Assembly (NCBI RefSeq): GCF_024448165.1
Contig: NZ_JAMOLN010000011.1
Location: 1-64,000, forward strand
Direction of reading: 5' to 3'
From: Streptomyces longispororuber
Lineage (GTDB): Bacteria > Actinomycetota > Actinomycetes > Streptomycetales > Streptomycetaceae
Length of the DNA: 64,000 nucleotides
The notes beneath the pieces are model-generated. The model did not search any database. It was not told where the DNA came from and saw nothing but the letters and a program-made list of their open reading frames with translations. This document shows, piece after piece, positions 8,236-17,077 of this stretch. The translations under genes were made by a program, and so were the position numbers. The stretch's first letter is position 1. Each line of letters starts with the position of its first letter.

Positions 8236-9093
8236 ATGCTGCGCATCGCCGTCCCGAACAAGGGTTCACTGTCCGGACCTGCGTCGGCGATGCTCCATGA
8301 GGCCGGATACCGGCAGCGCAAGGAGTCCAAGGAACTCGTCACGGTCGACCCCGGCAACGAGGTCGAGTTCTTCTACCTGCGCCCCAAGGACATCGCGATC
8401 TACGTGTCCTCCGGCAAGCTCGACATCGGCATCACCGGACAGGACCTGCTGATCGACTCCGGCGCGAACGCCGAGACGATCCTGCCGCTCGGCTTCGCCC
8501 GCTCCACCTTCCGCTTCGCCTCCCGCCCCGGCGCGGTCAAGGACCTCGCCGACCTGGCGGGCCGCACCATCGCCACCTCCTACGAGGGCATCGTCGGCAA
8601 GTACCTCGCCGAGCGCGGCGTGGACGCGTCCGTGGTCCACCTCGACGGCGCCGTCGAGACCGCCATCGAGCTCGGCGTCGCCGACGCGATCGCCGACGTC
8701 GTCGAGACCGGCACCTCGCTGCGCAACGCGGGTCTCGAGGTCTTCGGCGACCCGATCATGCGGTCCGAGGCATGCGTCATCCGCCGCAAGGGCGCCGACC
8801 TCGACGAGACCGTCGAGCCCAAGGTGCAGCAGTTCCTGCGCCGTCTGCAGGGCGTCCTCGTCGCCCGGACGTACGTGATGATGGACTACGACTGCCGCGC
8901 CGAGCACCTGGAGAAGGCGGTCGCCCTCACCCCCGGCCTGGAGTCCCCGACGGTCTCCCCGCTGCACAACGAGGGCTGGGTCGCCGTCCGCGCGATGGTC
9001 CCCGCCAAGGACGCGCAGCGCATCATGGACGACCTGTACGCCCTCGGCGCGCGGGCCATCCTCACCACGGCCATCCACGCCTGCCGCCTCTGA
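8236..9093 (+). CDS. hisG: ATP phosphoribosyltransferase, long form
   Basis: A 285-residue enzyme for the first, feedback-controlled step of histidine synthesis (ATP plus PRPP). Typical segments are LRIAVPNKGSLSGPA, DIAIYVSSGKLDIGITGQDL, TSYEGIVGKYLAERG and the PRPP-binding LGVADAIADVVETGTSLRNAG. Length over 280 and a C-terminal part of about 75 residues (from LTPGLESPTVSPL) make it the long HisG form with its own regulatory domain, needing no HisZ. AAAGGAA precedes the ATG. The downstream PH-domain gene starts 11 bp after the stop. Confidence 0.96.
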   Translation: MLRIAVPNKGSLSGPASAMLHEAGYRQRKESKELVTVDPGNEVEFFYLRPKDIAIYVSSGKLDIGITGQDLLIDSGANAETILPLGFARSTFRFASRPGAVKDLADLAGRTIATSYEGIVGKYLAERGVDASVVHLDGAVETAIELGVADAIADVVETGTSLRNAGLEVFGDPIMRSEACVIRRKGADLDETVEPKVQQFLRRLQGVLVARTYVMMDYDCRAEHLEKAVALTPGLESPTVSPLHNEGWVAVRAMVPAKDAQRIMDDLYALGARAILTTAIHACRL

Positions 9094-9104
9094 GGACGCT
9101 CCGC

Positions 9105-9548
9105 ATGTCTGACGTACCCGACCTCCCCGTCACCTTCCGGCCCGGGCGCACCCGCGTCATCCTGCACGCGCTCGGTGCCGCCTCCTTCGTGACGATCACC
9201 GTCATCGCGCTCATCCTCAACGGCATGAGCCCCGGGGAGCGCATCTCCTTCGTCTTCACCGCGGCCCTCTTCTGGGGCGTGCTCGGGCTGCTGGCCCGCC
9301 CCAAGGTCGTCGCCGACGACCAGGGCGTCACGGTCGTCAACGTCGCGCGCAGCCGCCGGCTGTCCTGGGCGGAGATCGTCCAGGTCAACCTGCGGCCCGG
9401 CGACCCGTGGGTGTTCCTCAACCTCACCGACGGCACCAGCATGGCCGCGATGGGCATCCAGCCCGGCATCGCCAAGCACTCCGCCATCCGCGACGCGAAG
9501 GCCCTCCGGGCCCTGACCGAGGCCGCCCACACGGGACTTCGGGGCTGA
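9105..9548 (+). CDS. PH-domain (bPH2-like) membrane protein
   Basis: A 147-residue protein with two adjacent transmembrane helices near the N-terminus (about 18-38 and 46-62) followed by a soluble PH-like domain (LARPKVVADDQGVTVVNVARSRRLSWAEIVQVNL). This is the layout of actinobacterial 'PH domain-containing protein' families. The domain would lie on one face of the membrane. Function is unknown. It starts 11 bp after hisG and is probably in the same transcript, but nothing in it suggests a histidine role. A 122-bp tandem repeat begins just downstream. Confidence 0.8.
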   Translation: MSDVPDLPVTFRPGRTRVILHALGAASFVTITVIALILNGMSPGERISFVFTAALFWGVLGLLARPKVVADDQGVTVVNVARSRRLSWAEIVQVNLRPGDPWVFLNLTDGTSMAAMGIQPGIAKHSAIRDAKALRALTEAAHTGLRG

Positions 9549-9562
9549 CCCCCGCACCATCG

Positions 9563-9853
9563 GGGCTCACTCAGGGGCCCACGCCCTGACGCTCCCGTCC
9601 ATGTCTTGATGCTGCTGTTTTTCGGGGGGTGACCCCCGGGCCCCCAGCCGGGCGGCGGATTGGTGGGGGTGCGGGTGAAGTTCCGGGCTCACTCAGGGGC
9701 CCGCGCCCTGAGGCTCCCGCCCATGTCTTGATGCTGCTGTTTTTCGGGGGGTGACCCCCGGGCCCCCAGCCGGGCGGCGGATTGGTGGGGGTGGGTGTGA
9801 AGTTCCGGGCTCACTCAGGGGCCCGCGCCCTGACGCTCCCGCCCATGTCTTGA
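9563..9853 (+). repeat. 122-bp direct tandem repeat, about 2.4 copies
   Basis: The unit beginning GGGCTCACTCAGGGGCCC starts at 9563, 9685 and 9807, an exact 122-bp period. The third copy stops after ATGTCTTGAT at about 9853. Copies 1 and 2 differ by only a few substitutions. Each full unit holds GTTTTTCGGGGGGTGACCCCC and GGGCGGCGGATTGGTGGGGGT, with strong GC hairpin potential. It fills most of the 490-bp gap between the PH-domain gene and the CorC-like pair. The rest of the gap up to 10038 shows only an RBS (GGAGG) for the next gene. Confidence 0.95.
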
Positions 9854-10038
9854 TTAATCTGGTGGTGGGGCGTGCGCCGAGAGCCGCCCCGCCCCTGACG
9901 CGCCCGGACGGGTGACCTGGGGCTCCTGCTAACCGAGGAGTGACTCCCTCCAGCGATGGACGGATCGTCCGGTAGTACCTGCGCCGCCCCCTCCCGACAT
10001 AGCGCGACCCGCTCGCGTACGTCCGTGGAGGCGGCGGC

Positions 10039-11379
10039 ATGACCATCCCGTTGCTGCTCCTTGCGGCCGCTTTCCTCCTGATCCTCGCCAACGGCTTCTT
10101 CGTCGCGGCCGAGTTCGGCCTCGTCACCGTCGAGCGCCCCGACGCCGAGCAGGCCGCGGCCGCCGGCGACAAACGCGCCCGAACCGTCGTCAACTCCCTG
10201 AGGGAGCTGTCCTTCCAGCTCTCCGGGACCCAGCTCGGCATCACCATCACCTCCCTCGTCGTCGGCATGCTCGCCGAACCGGCCCTCGCCCAGCTGCTGC
10301 GCGGCCCGTTCACCGCCGTCGGCATCCCCGGCGGAGCCGTCGGCGGCGTGTCGGTCGTCGTCGGGATGCTGCTCGCCTCCGCCGTACAGATGGTGATCGG
10401 CGAGCTCGTCCCGAAGAACTGGGCGGTGTCCAAGCCGCTCCAGGTGGCCCGCTTCGTGGCCGGCCCCCAGTCCGTCTTCGCCCGGCTCTTCCGCCCGGTC
10501 ATCGCGCTGCTCAACGCGGTCGCGAACCGGCTCGTGCGGATGCTCGGCGTCGAACCCGCCGACGAACTGGCCTCCGCCCGCACCCCGGGCGAACTGGTCT
10601 CCCTGGCCCGGCACTCCGCCCAGGCGGGCGCCCTGGAACAGGACACGGCCGACCTCTTCGTGCGCACCCTCTCCCTCGCGGAGCTGACCGCACAGCACGT
10701 CATGACGCCCCGCGTGAAGGTCAGCGCGCTCCAGGCGTCCGCGACCGCCGAGGACGTCGTCAACCTGACCCGTGCCACCGGCCTGTCCCGCTTCCCGGTC
10801 TACCGGGAGCGGATCGACGAGGTCATCGGCATGGTCCACCTCAAGGACGCCCTCGCCATGCCGGCGCACGAGCGGCTGCGCACCCCGGTCAGCCGGATCG
10901 CGCAGCCCCCGCTGCTGGTGCCCGAGACGCTGCCCGTCCAGCCGCTGCTGGCCAGACTGCGCAGCGAGCAGCCCATCGCCGTCGTCGTCGACGAGTACGG
11001 CGGCACGGCCGGGGTCGTCACCCTGGAGGACATCGTCGAGGAACTCGTCGGCGAGGTCCGCGACGAGCACGACGGGCTCGACCTGCCCGAACTCGCCGTG
11101 GCCCCGCCCGAGGACGGCCGCCCCGCCTGGGACGCCGACGGCAGCTGCCGCGTCGACATCCTGCGCCGGATAGGACTCGACGTGCCCGAGGGCCCGTACG
11201 AGACCGTCGCCGGCCTCGTCGCCGATCTCCTCGGCCGCATCCCCGCCCCCGGCGACCGCGCGGAACTGCCCGGCTGGCGCCTCGCGGTCCGCCAGGTCGA
11301 CCACTACCGGGCCGAGCGGGTCCGCATCGTACGGACGGCACAGACCCCGCAGGCCGCGGTCCTGGAGGCGGCCCGATGA
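10039..11379 (+). CDS. CNNM/CorC-HlyC family membrane protein
   Basis: A 446-residue protein in the standard order DUF21 transmembrane domain (about 1-190, opening LLLLAAAFLLILANGFFVAAEFGLV), two CBS domains (about 215-340, including VMTPRVKVSALQ and AVVVDEYGGTAGVVTLEDIVEELVGEV) and a C-terminal CorC/HlyC domain (about 355-440). The family is linked to magnesium or cobalt efflux or resistance. The old 'hemolysin' label is historical. The stop overlaps the ATG of a second, shorter homologue (ATGA), so the two are co-translated and may form a heteromer. Confidence 0.9.
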   Translation: MTIPLLLLAAAFLLILANGFFVAAEFGLVTVERPDAEQAAAAGDKRARTVVNSLRELSFQLSGTQLGITITSLVVGMLAEPALAQLLRGPFTAVGIPGGAVGGVSVVVGMLLASAVQMVIGELVPKNWAVSKPLQVARFVAGPQSVFARLFRPVIALLNAVANRLVRMLGVEPADELASARTPGELVSLARHSAQAGALEQDTADLFVRTLSLAELTAQHVMTPRVKVSALQASATAEDVVNLTRATGLSRFPVYRERIDEVIGMVHLKDALAMPAHERLRTPVSRIAQPPLLVPETLPVQPLLARLRSEQPIAVVVDEYGGTAGVVTLEDIVEELVGEVRDEHDGLDLPELAVAPPEDGRPAWDADGSCRVDILRRIGLDVPEGPYETVAGLVADLLGRIPAPGDRAELPGWRLAVRQVDHYRAERVRIVRTAQTPQAAVLEAAR

Positions 11380-12455
11380 GCGCACTGCAACTCGTCTTCG
11401 CCGCACTCCTCGTGCTCGCGAACGGATTCTTCGTCGGCGCGGAGTTCGCCCTGGTCTCGGTGCGCCGCAGCCAGATCGAACCCCTCGACAACAAGCGGGC
11501 CCGACAGGTCCTGTACGGACTCGAGCACCTGCCCCAGATGATGGCGGCCGCCCAGTTCGGCATCACCGTCTGCTCGCTGACCCTCGGCGCGGTCGCCGAA
11601 CCGACGGTCGCCCACCTCCTGGAACCGGTCTTCGAGGCGGCCCACGTCCCGCACGGCATGATCCATCCGCTCGGGTACGTGATCGCGCTCGCGGCCGTGG
11701 TCTTCCTGCATCTCGTCATCGGGGAGATGGTCCCGAAGAACCTCGCCATGGCGGCGCCGGAGAAGACCGCGCTGTGGTTCAGCCCCGGCCTCGTCGCCTT
11801 CGCCCGGCTCTGCAAGCCGGTCACGGTCGCCCTCGGCGCCTGTGCCCGGCTGATCCTGAAGCTCTTCCGGGTGGACCCCAAGGACGAGGTGGAGGCGGCC
11901 TTCACCAGCGAGCAGCTCAACCGTCTGGTGGAGGACTCGGGGCAGGCGGGCCTGCTCGGCCCCGAGGAACAGGAACGCCTGGAGGACGCGCTGGAGCTGG
12001 GCTCCCGCCCGGTGACGGACGTCCTGCTGACCCGCGCCTCGCTGGTGACGGTCGGCCCCTCGGTCACTCCGGCCGAGGTCATCGGCCTGACCGCGCGCAC
12101 CGGCTACTCCCGCTTCCCGATCTGCGCGGAGACCGGCGACTTCATGGGCTATCTGCACGTCAAGGACGTCCTGGACCTGATCGAGGGACCGGACACCGAC
12201 CGCGCGGTGCCGCAGCACGTCTGGCGCCCCATGACGGTGCTGCGCGCCGAACTCCCCCTGGACGACGCCCTCACGGTGATGCGCCGTGCGGCCACGCACC
12301 TGGCCCAGGTCTCCGACGCGGCCGGCCGGGTGCTCGGCCTCGTCGCCCTGGAGGACGTCCTGGAACTCCTGGTCGGCGAGGTCCGCGACCCGGCCCACCG
12401 GGACGACCCGGCGCAGGTACCGGTGGCCCGCAGCAAGGAGGGCGCCCTGACGTAG
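11376..12455 (+). CDS. CNNM/CorC family membrane protein lacking the CorC domain
   Basis: A 359-residue paralogue of the preceding gene: DUF21 membrane domain (ANGFFVGAEFALVSVRRSQIEPL; VIGEMVPKNLAMAAPE) and two CBS domains (about 205-345). It ends shortly after the second CBS (LVALEDVLELLVGEVRD) without the CorC/HlyC domain found in its partner. Transcription and translation are coupled to the upstream gene by a 4-bp overlap. Pairing a full-length and a truncated CNNM protein is common in actinomycetes and suggests two unequal subunits. Ion specificity is unknown. A strong hairpin ends the operon 22 bp later. Confidence 0.9.
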   Translation: MSALQLVFAALLVLANGFFVGAEFALVSVRRSQIEPLDNKRARQVLYGLEHLPQMMAAAQFGITVCSLTLGAVAEPTVAHLLEPVFEAAHVPHGMIHPLGYVIALAAVVFLHLVIGEMVPKNLAMAAPEKTALWFSPGLVAFARLCKPVTVALGACARLILKLFRVDPKDEVEAAFTSEQLNRLVEDSGQAGLLGPEEQERLEDALELGSRPVTDVLLTRASLVTVGPSVTPAEVIGLTARTGYSRFPICAETGDFMGYLHVKDVLDLIEGPDTDRAVPQHVWRPMTVLRAELPLDDALTVMRRAATHLAQVSDAAGRVLGLVALEDVLELLVGEVRDPAHRDDPAQVPVARSKEGALT

Positions 12456-12476
12456 CCACGGCGCGCACAGGCGACA

Positions 12477-12503
12477 GGGCCCGCCCCCCCCCGGGGCGGG
12501 CCC
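12477..12503. terminator. Bidirectional GC hairpin between convergent genes
   Basis: GGGCCCGCCCC (12477-12487) pairs perfectly with GGGGCGGGCCC (12493-12503) over a five-C loop. It sits between the ends of the CorC-like operon and the AAA ATPase gene. Confidence 0.75.
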
Positions 12504-12515
12504 CACGTCACCCGG

Positions 12516-14396
12516 TCACGGCCCGGAGGGCCCCCGCCCCGACAGGACCTCCCCGTACGCCTGCATGAGATCGGGCAGCCGCAACGTCGCCAGGTCGTCC
12601 CGGGACGGCTCCGCCAGATACCCGGTGAGCCTCAGGTCCCGGTAGGCGCACGACTTCTCGTACAGCGTCCGCAGGAACCGCCCGTTGCCGAGCTCGTCGA
12701 TCCAGCCCTGGTCCACGACGTGCCCGGCGATCGAGCGCAGTTCCTCCAGCGCCTCCTCGTCCCACACGTCCCCGTTCTCCGCGGCCAGCACCTCGCCGAT
12801 CGACGTGAGTTCGAGGGGCCGGTACGAGGGGAAGTCCACCCGCGTCGTGAACCGCGAGGACAGTCCGGGGTTGGCGGCGAGCAGCCGGTCCATGCCCTCG
12901 GGGTACCCGGCGAGGATCACGACCAGGTGGTCCCGGTTGTCCTCGGCCCGCTTCAGCAGCACCTGCAGCGCCTCGTCGCCGTACGCGTCGCCCTTCCCGT
13001 AACCGGAGTTGGACAGGGCGTACGCCTCGTCCACGAAGAGCACGCCGCCGAGCGCCGAGTCGATCAGCTCGTTCGCCTTCACGGCGGTCTGGCCCAGGTA
13101 CTCGCCGACCAGGTCGGCCCGCTGCGCCTCCACCAGGTGGTCGCCGCCGAGCAGCCCGAGCGCGTAGAAGACCCGCCCCAGGATCCGGGCGACCGTGGTC
13201 TTGCCCGTACCGGACGGGCCGGAGAAGACGAAGTGCCGTTTCGGCGGCTGGACCGGAAGGCCCTGGCTCGCCCGCAGGCGCGCCATGTTGAGCTGCGCGG
13301 AGAGCGCCTTGACCTGGCGCTTCACGGGTTCGAGGCCCACCATCCGCTCCAGCTCGGTGAGCGCCTCCTCCAGGAGCGCGGGGTCGGCGGGGCCCGGCGG
13401 CAGCGGCGGCGGGACGGGCACCACGGCCTTCTCGCGGACCATGTCGGCGTCGTCGGGTCCGGCGCCGGAGCCGGGCGGTGGCAGATCAGGGTCGGAGACC
13501 TTCAAGCCGCGCCCGTCGGTCTCGTAGAGCGGATCGACGGACTCGCCGCCGTCCAGACCGTCCTGATAGCCCGTCAGCGACATGGGCGCCAGGTCGGTGC
13601 CGTCGCCGAAGTCCCCGTACCCGTCGCCCTCGGCGATGGCCGCGAGCCGCGCCGAGGTGTCCATGAACGCCGGGTCGACCCGGTGCACGGCCCGGTACAG
13701 GGGGAGCGCGGCGGCCGAGCGGCCCGTGCCCTCGTGCGCCCTCGCCAGCCAGTACCTGAGCTCCTTGCGCTGCGGCTGCTCGCTGCGGCAGCGCATCAGC
13801 GCCGCGGACAGCAGCGGCTCCGCCTGCCCGTACATCTCCAGGCGCACCCGCGCCATGCCGCCGAAGAGTCCGGCCTCGATGCCCAGCATCGGGTCGTCGA
13901 TCAGCGAGTCCGTGTGGCGGACCAACTGCTCCCAGTCCTTGACCAGGTACGCCCGGCACGCGTGCAGGAACCGCACCTGCGGATCCGCGTCCACCGGCGG
14001 CAGCGTCGCCAACGCCCGGTCCAGATCGGGGACATGGCGGCCGTCCAGCCAGTGCGAGGCGTGCGCGAGTAACAGGTCGCGCGGGTGCTCGAGGACCGGC
14101 TGCACCCACCAGCCCAGCCAGTACCAGGAGTTGAGCGTGCGGCGGTGCCGCGTGCGCTGCTCGCCGAACCGGTCGCGGTGCCGGAACATGCGCAGCAGCG
14201 CCGTCGTCGTGTCGATCCGCAGCGCGTGCAACCCGAGCCAGCCGTCGGCCATGCCGGGGTCCATCCGCACGGCGGCCCGGAACTCCTCCTCCGCCTGCGG
14301 ATACGCGCCCATGGTGTAGGCGTCGACGCCTCGCAGCCAGGCGAGGTCGGCCGGGCCGGTCGGCGCACCAGTGCCGAAGTCCATCACGTCCCCCAC
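12516..14396 (-). CDS. CbxX/CfxQ-type AAA ATPase with TPR-like N-terminus (EccA-like)
   Basis: A 626-residue protein. The N-terminal half (about 1-280) is helical with TPR-like repeats (YPQAEEEFRAAVRMDPGMADG; AAALPLYRAVHRVDPAF). An acidic Pro-rich linker leads to a CbxX/CfxQ AAA module with Walker A GPSGTGKTT near residue 395, Walker B GGVLFVDEAYAL near 452 and an arginine-finger region SSRFTTRVDF. This architecture matches EccA of type VII secretion and SpoVK-like proteins. No other ESX gene (EccB-E, EsxA/B, MycP) is in the window, so a type VII role is not shown. The real start may be a second ATG four codons in (MDFGTG). Confidence 0.85.
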   Translation of the reverse strand: MGDVMDFGTGAPTGPADLAWLRGVDAYTMGAYPQAEEEFRAAVRMDPGMADGWLGLHALRIDTTTALLRMFRHRDRFGEQRTRHRRTLNSWYWLGWWVQPVLEHPRDLLLAHASHWLDGRHVPDLDRALATLPPVDADPQVRFLHACRAYLVKDWEQLVRHTDSLIDDPMLGIEAGLFGGMARVRLEMYGQAEPLLSAALMRCRSEQPQRKELRYWLARAHEGTGRSAAALPLYRAVHRVDPAFMDTSARLAAIAEGDGYGDFGDGTDLAPMSLTGYQDGLDGGESVDPLYETDGRGLKVSDPDLPPPGSGAGPDDADMVREKAVVPVPPPLPPGPADPALLEEALTELERMVGLEPVKRQVKALSAQLNMARLRASQGLPVQPPKRHFVFSGPSGTGKTTVARILGRVFYALGLLGGDHLVEAQRADLVGEYLGQTAVKANELIDSALGGVLFVDEAYALSNSGYGKGDAYGDEALQVLLKRAEDNRDHLVVILAGYPEGMDRLLAANPGLSSRFTTRVDFPSYRPLELTSIGEVLAAENGDVWDEEALEELRSIAGHVVDQGWIDELGNGRFLRTLYEKSCAYRDLRLTGYLAEPSRDDLATLRLPDLMQAYGEVLSGRGPSGP

Positions 14397-14640
14397 AAAC
14401 CGTGCCCCCGATGAACCGCTCTGTCATGGACGGGAGTTGCCACGATGCGGACAGCGAGCCGTCCGTAGGCCGCACCGAGAGGCATCGTACCTGCGGGGGC
14501 TGCGTCGGCCGTAGGGCGCAACCGGGTCGGATCGTGGCATCGGGCGGGGATTCGGCGCAGGTGAGCGCGGTGCCGGATGGTGACCCTGGGTGAACGAAGA
14601 GCGCCTCGGAACGCCGGGGAAAGGGCATTGCGGGCAGAAC

Positions 14641-14676
14641 GAAGCCCCCGATCACGGGGGAACAACCGGGGGCTTC
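14641..14676. terminator. Hairpin in the 395-bp gap between the kinase and AAA genes
   Basis: GAAGCCCCCG (14641-14650) pairs with CGGGGGCTTC (14667-14676). An internal CCCCCG-ATCA-CGGGGG pairing is an alternative fold. It lies downstream of the minus-strand kinase gene and may end it. A second weaker stem (GCCCCTCGG / CCGAGTTGGGGC) is near 14728-14755. Otherwise 14397-14791 shows no coding potential, tRNA or clear promoter. Confidence 0.5.
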
Positions 14677-14791
14677 GCGACTGCGGGCGGCCCCGAAAGG
14701 CCGCACATTCAGAACGTAAGTCCTGTACGGCCCCTCGGTCAAGCCGAGTTGGGGCACTCACGGAAACTGGCGGAAGGCCGTTTCCGAAGGT

Positions 14792-15433
14792 TCACCGGAC
14801 CGCTGGCGGTTCCTCACGGTGAGTGACGTCGGGGCGGTGCGGCGAGGTCCCGGAAGGGCCCTCACGCACCTCATAACCCTCCGGGCACTCGCGTACCAAT
14901 TGCTGCGAGAAGGGCCGAGAAGGGTCTCTTGCGAAGTGCTCGCGCTCCGCTGGGATCCAGCCGTCCCAGAACTCCCGCTGCGCCGCACCGTCCCGGGCCC
15001 GCCCCCGCTCCCACGACGCCTCGGCCGCCCTGTCGAGCCACACCAGCTCCGCCAGGAACGGGCGCACCTCCCGGCGCCCCGCCCCCACGCCCTCGACGAG
15101 GACGACGTCCGCGGGCGGCAGCGCGCGGACACCGTCGAAGCGGCGGCCGTGCCAGTCGTACGTCTCGTAGTGCGCGGTCCTGCCGTGCGCGAGCGGATCG
15201 AGGACCTGGGCGCGCAGCCGGTCCGTCCAGCCGAAGAGGGCGTCGTGACTGGCGATGTCGTCGAGCCGCAGGACCGGCGCGCCGCCGAGCGCCTCCGCCA
15301 GCCGGGTGGCGAAGGTCGACTTCCCGGACCCCGCGTGCCCGTCGATGCCGACGAGGCGCACGGGGCCGCACGAGGGCGACAGCCGCCGCAGCCGGGCGGC
15401 GTACCGGTCGAGGGGCAGGCGGTGGTAGCTCAC
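14792..15433 (-). CDS. Uridine-kinase-like P-loop protein
   Basis: A 213-residue P-loop kinase-like protein. Walker A is GIDGHAGSGKST near residue 30, and LRLDDIASHDALFGWTDRL and VVLVEGVGAG resemble the Walker B and substrate regions of uridine/pantothenate kinases. In many actinomycetes this family is annotated 'uridine kinase family protein', but the substrate is unproven. The GTG at 15433 (VSYHRLPLDRY) is chosen because upstream codons in the frame lack family-like sequence. It is transcribed alone, divergent from the C39-like protease gene 227 bp away. Confidence 0.75.
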   Translation of the reverse strand: MSYHRLPLDRYAARLRRLSPSCGPVRLVGIDGHAGSGKSTFATRLAEALGGAPVLRLDDIASHDALFGWTDRLRAQVLDPLAHGRTAHYETYDWHGRRFDGVRALPPADVVLVEGVGAGRREVRPFLAELVWLDRAAEASWERGRARDGAAQREFWDGWIPAEREHFARDPSRPFSQQLVRECPEGYEVREGPSGTSPHRPDVTHREEPPAVR

Positions 15434-15660
15434 GTCCGCCAGGGTACGGGTCGGCGCGGATCCGTTTGGAGCGCGCCGCCGCAGGTCATGCCAGTGGTGA
15501 AGACCAATATTGGTAGGGCGGTACGGCCTCGAAACGCTGGTGGAAATCCCGCTCCGGCGGCCATAGTTGGCGCACTGTTCCAGCAGGAGCAGGCGCTGCA
15601 CCCGGCCCGTCAGACCCGTCAGGCCCGTCCACCCGATCCGTCGACTGGGGGATCCACCCG

Positions 15661-17031
15661 ATGACCCGAACCGACCCGGACTCCCGTCCGTCCCGCAGAA
15701 CCGTCCTCGTCGCGGCCGCAGGCGTCGCGCTCGTCACGACGGCCGCCTCGGGAACCGCACACGCCGCACCCGCACAGGAACAGGCCCCCGCACGCCTCGT
15801 GGACAACCGCACCTGGACGACGTACACCGACTGGCGTTCCGGCACCGGCCGGGGCACCCGTCCCGTCGCGGGCTCCCGCCCCGGCCTGACGTTCGCGGCG
15901 CCGGCCGGCACGACGACGTACACCGACCCGCACCTCAACAGGACCGGCGAGTGGGAGTACGCGCAGTGGACCTCCCCGGTCCACCGGCTCGCCGTCCCCG
16001 CCACGGAGGTCATCGCCTCCTGGAACGCGCACACCCCGGCCGGCACCTGGATCCAGATCGAGCTCCAGGGCACGTACACCGACGGCACGCAGACGCCCTG
16101 GTACGTGATGGGCCGCTGGACGGCGGGCGACGACGCGGACGTGGACATCCGCCGCACCTCCGTGGACGACCAGAGCGACGGGAAGTCGAGCATCTGGACG
16201 GACACGTTCTCCATCGACGACGCCGCGTCCGGCCTGCGCCTGGTCTCGTACGCGCTGCGCCTCACGCTGCTGCGTGCGCCCGGCTCGAAGGCCGCCCCGA
16301 CCGTCTGGCGCCTGGGAGCCATGGGCTCGGACGTCCCGGACCGCTTCACGGTGCCGGCCTCCGCGCCCGGCCTCGCCAAGGAGCTGACGGTCCCGCGCTA
16401 CTCGCAGAACGTCCACGCCGGCCAGTACCCCGAGTACGACAACGGCGGTGAGGCGTGGTGCAGCCCCACGTCCTCGCAGATGATCATCGAGTACTGGGGC
16501 CGCAAGCCGTCCGCGGCCGATCTCGCCTGGGTCAACCCGGACTACGCGGACCCGCAGGTCTGCCACGCGGCCCGCTCCACCTACGACTACCAGTACGAGG
16601 GCTGCGGCAACTGGCCGTTCAACGCGGCGTACGCGGCGACGTACAAGGACCTCCAGGGCGTGGTCACCCGGCTCTCCTCGCTCACCGACCTGGAGAAGCT
16701 GATCGCGGCGGGCATCCCGGCCATAACGTCCCAGTCGTTCCTCAAGGAGGAGCTGACGGGGGCGGGCTACGGCACCTCGGGCCATCTGATGACGGTCATC
16801 GGCTTCACCGCCGACGGCGACGTCGTCGCCAACGACCCGGCCTCGCCGAACGACCCGGCGGTCCGCCGCGTCTACAAGCGCCGCGAGTGGGAGAACATCT
16901 GGCTCCGCACCAAGCGCTACAACGCCACCGGCAAGGTCGTCTCCGGCACCGGCGGCGTCTGCTACCTGTACTTCCCGGCCCACCCGACCCCGAAGCAGCG
17001 CAAGGCGCTGGCGGCCGTGGGCGTGCGCTGA
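15661..17031 (+). CDS. Tat-exported C39-like cysteine peptidase
   Basis: A 456-residue secreted protein. The twin-arginine signal is SRRTVLVAAAG (residues 11-21) with cleavage likely near AHA-AP. The middle part (about 45-225) is beta-rich. The C-terminal 210 residues form a papain-like C39_2 domain: catalytic Cys267 in GGEAWCSPTSSQ, His375 in GHLMTVIGF and Asp in VVANDPASP. It starts with ATG at 15661. It is not in an operon, and a perfect 15-bp stem terminator follows. Such proteins in Streptomyces are annotated as 'peptidase C39 family protein'. The natural substrate is unknown, and bacteriocin processing is unlikely because no ABC exporter is fused or adjacent. Confidence 0.85.
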   Translation: MTRTDPDSRPSRRTVLVAAAGVALVTTAASGTAHAAPAQEQAPARLVDNRTWTTYTDWRSGTGRGTRPVAGSRPGLTFAAPAGTTTYTDPHLNRTGEWEYAQWTSPVHRLAVPATEVIASWNAHTPAGTWIQIELQGTYTDGTQTPWYVMGRWTAGDDADVDIRRTSVDDQSDGKSSIWTDTFSIDDAASGLRLVSYALRLTLLRAPGSKAAPTVWRLGAMGSDVPDRFTVPASAPGLAKELTVPRYSQNVHAGQYPEYDNGGEAWCSPTSSQMIIEYWGRKPSAADLAWVNPDYADPQVCHAARSTYDYQYEGCGNWPFNAAYAATYKDLQGVVTRLSSLTDLEKLIAAGIPAITSQSFLKEELTGAGYGTSGHLMTVIGFTADGDVVANDPASPNDPAVRRVYKRREWENIWLRTKRYNATGKVVSGTGGVCYLYFPAHPTPKQRKALAAVGVR

Positions 17032-17038
17032 CCCCCGC

Positions 17039-17072
17039 GTGGCCCCACCGCCCGGCGGGGCGGTGGGGCCAC
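17039..17072. terminator. Perfect 15-bp hairpin between convergent genes
   Basis: GTGGCCCCACCGCCC (17039-17053) pairs with GGGCGGTGGGGCCAC (17058-17072) over a four-base loop. It can serve both the C39 peptidase gene (+) and the M1 peptidase gene (-). Confidence 0.85.
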
Positions 17073-17077
17073 GACCG

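Noticed and set aside
9563..9853. CRISPR array
   Set aside because: The 122-bp units are repeated without variable spacers, and there are no cas genes.
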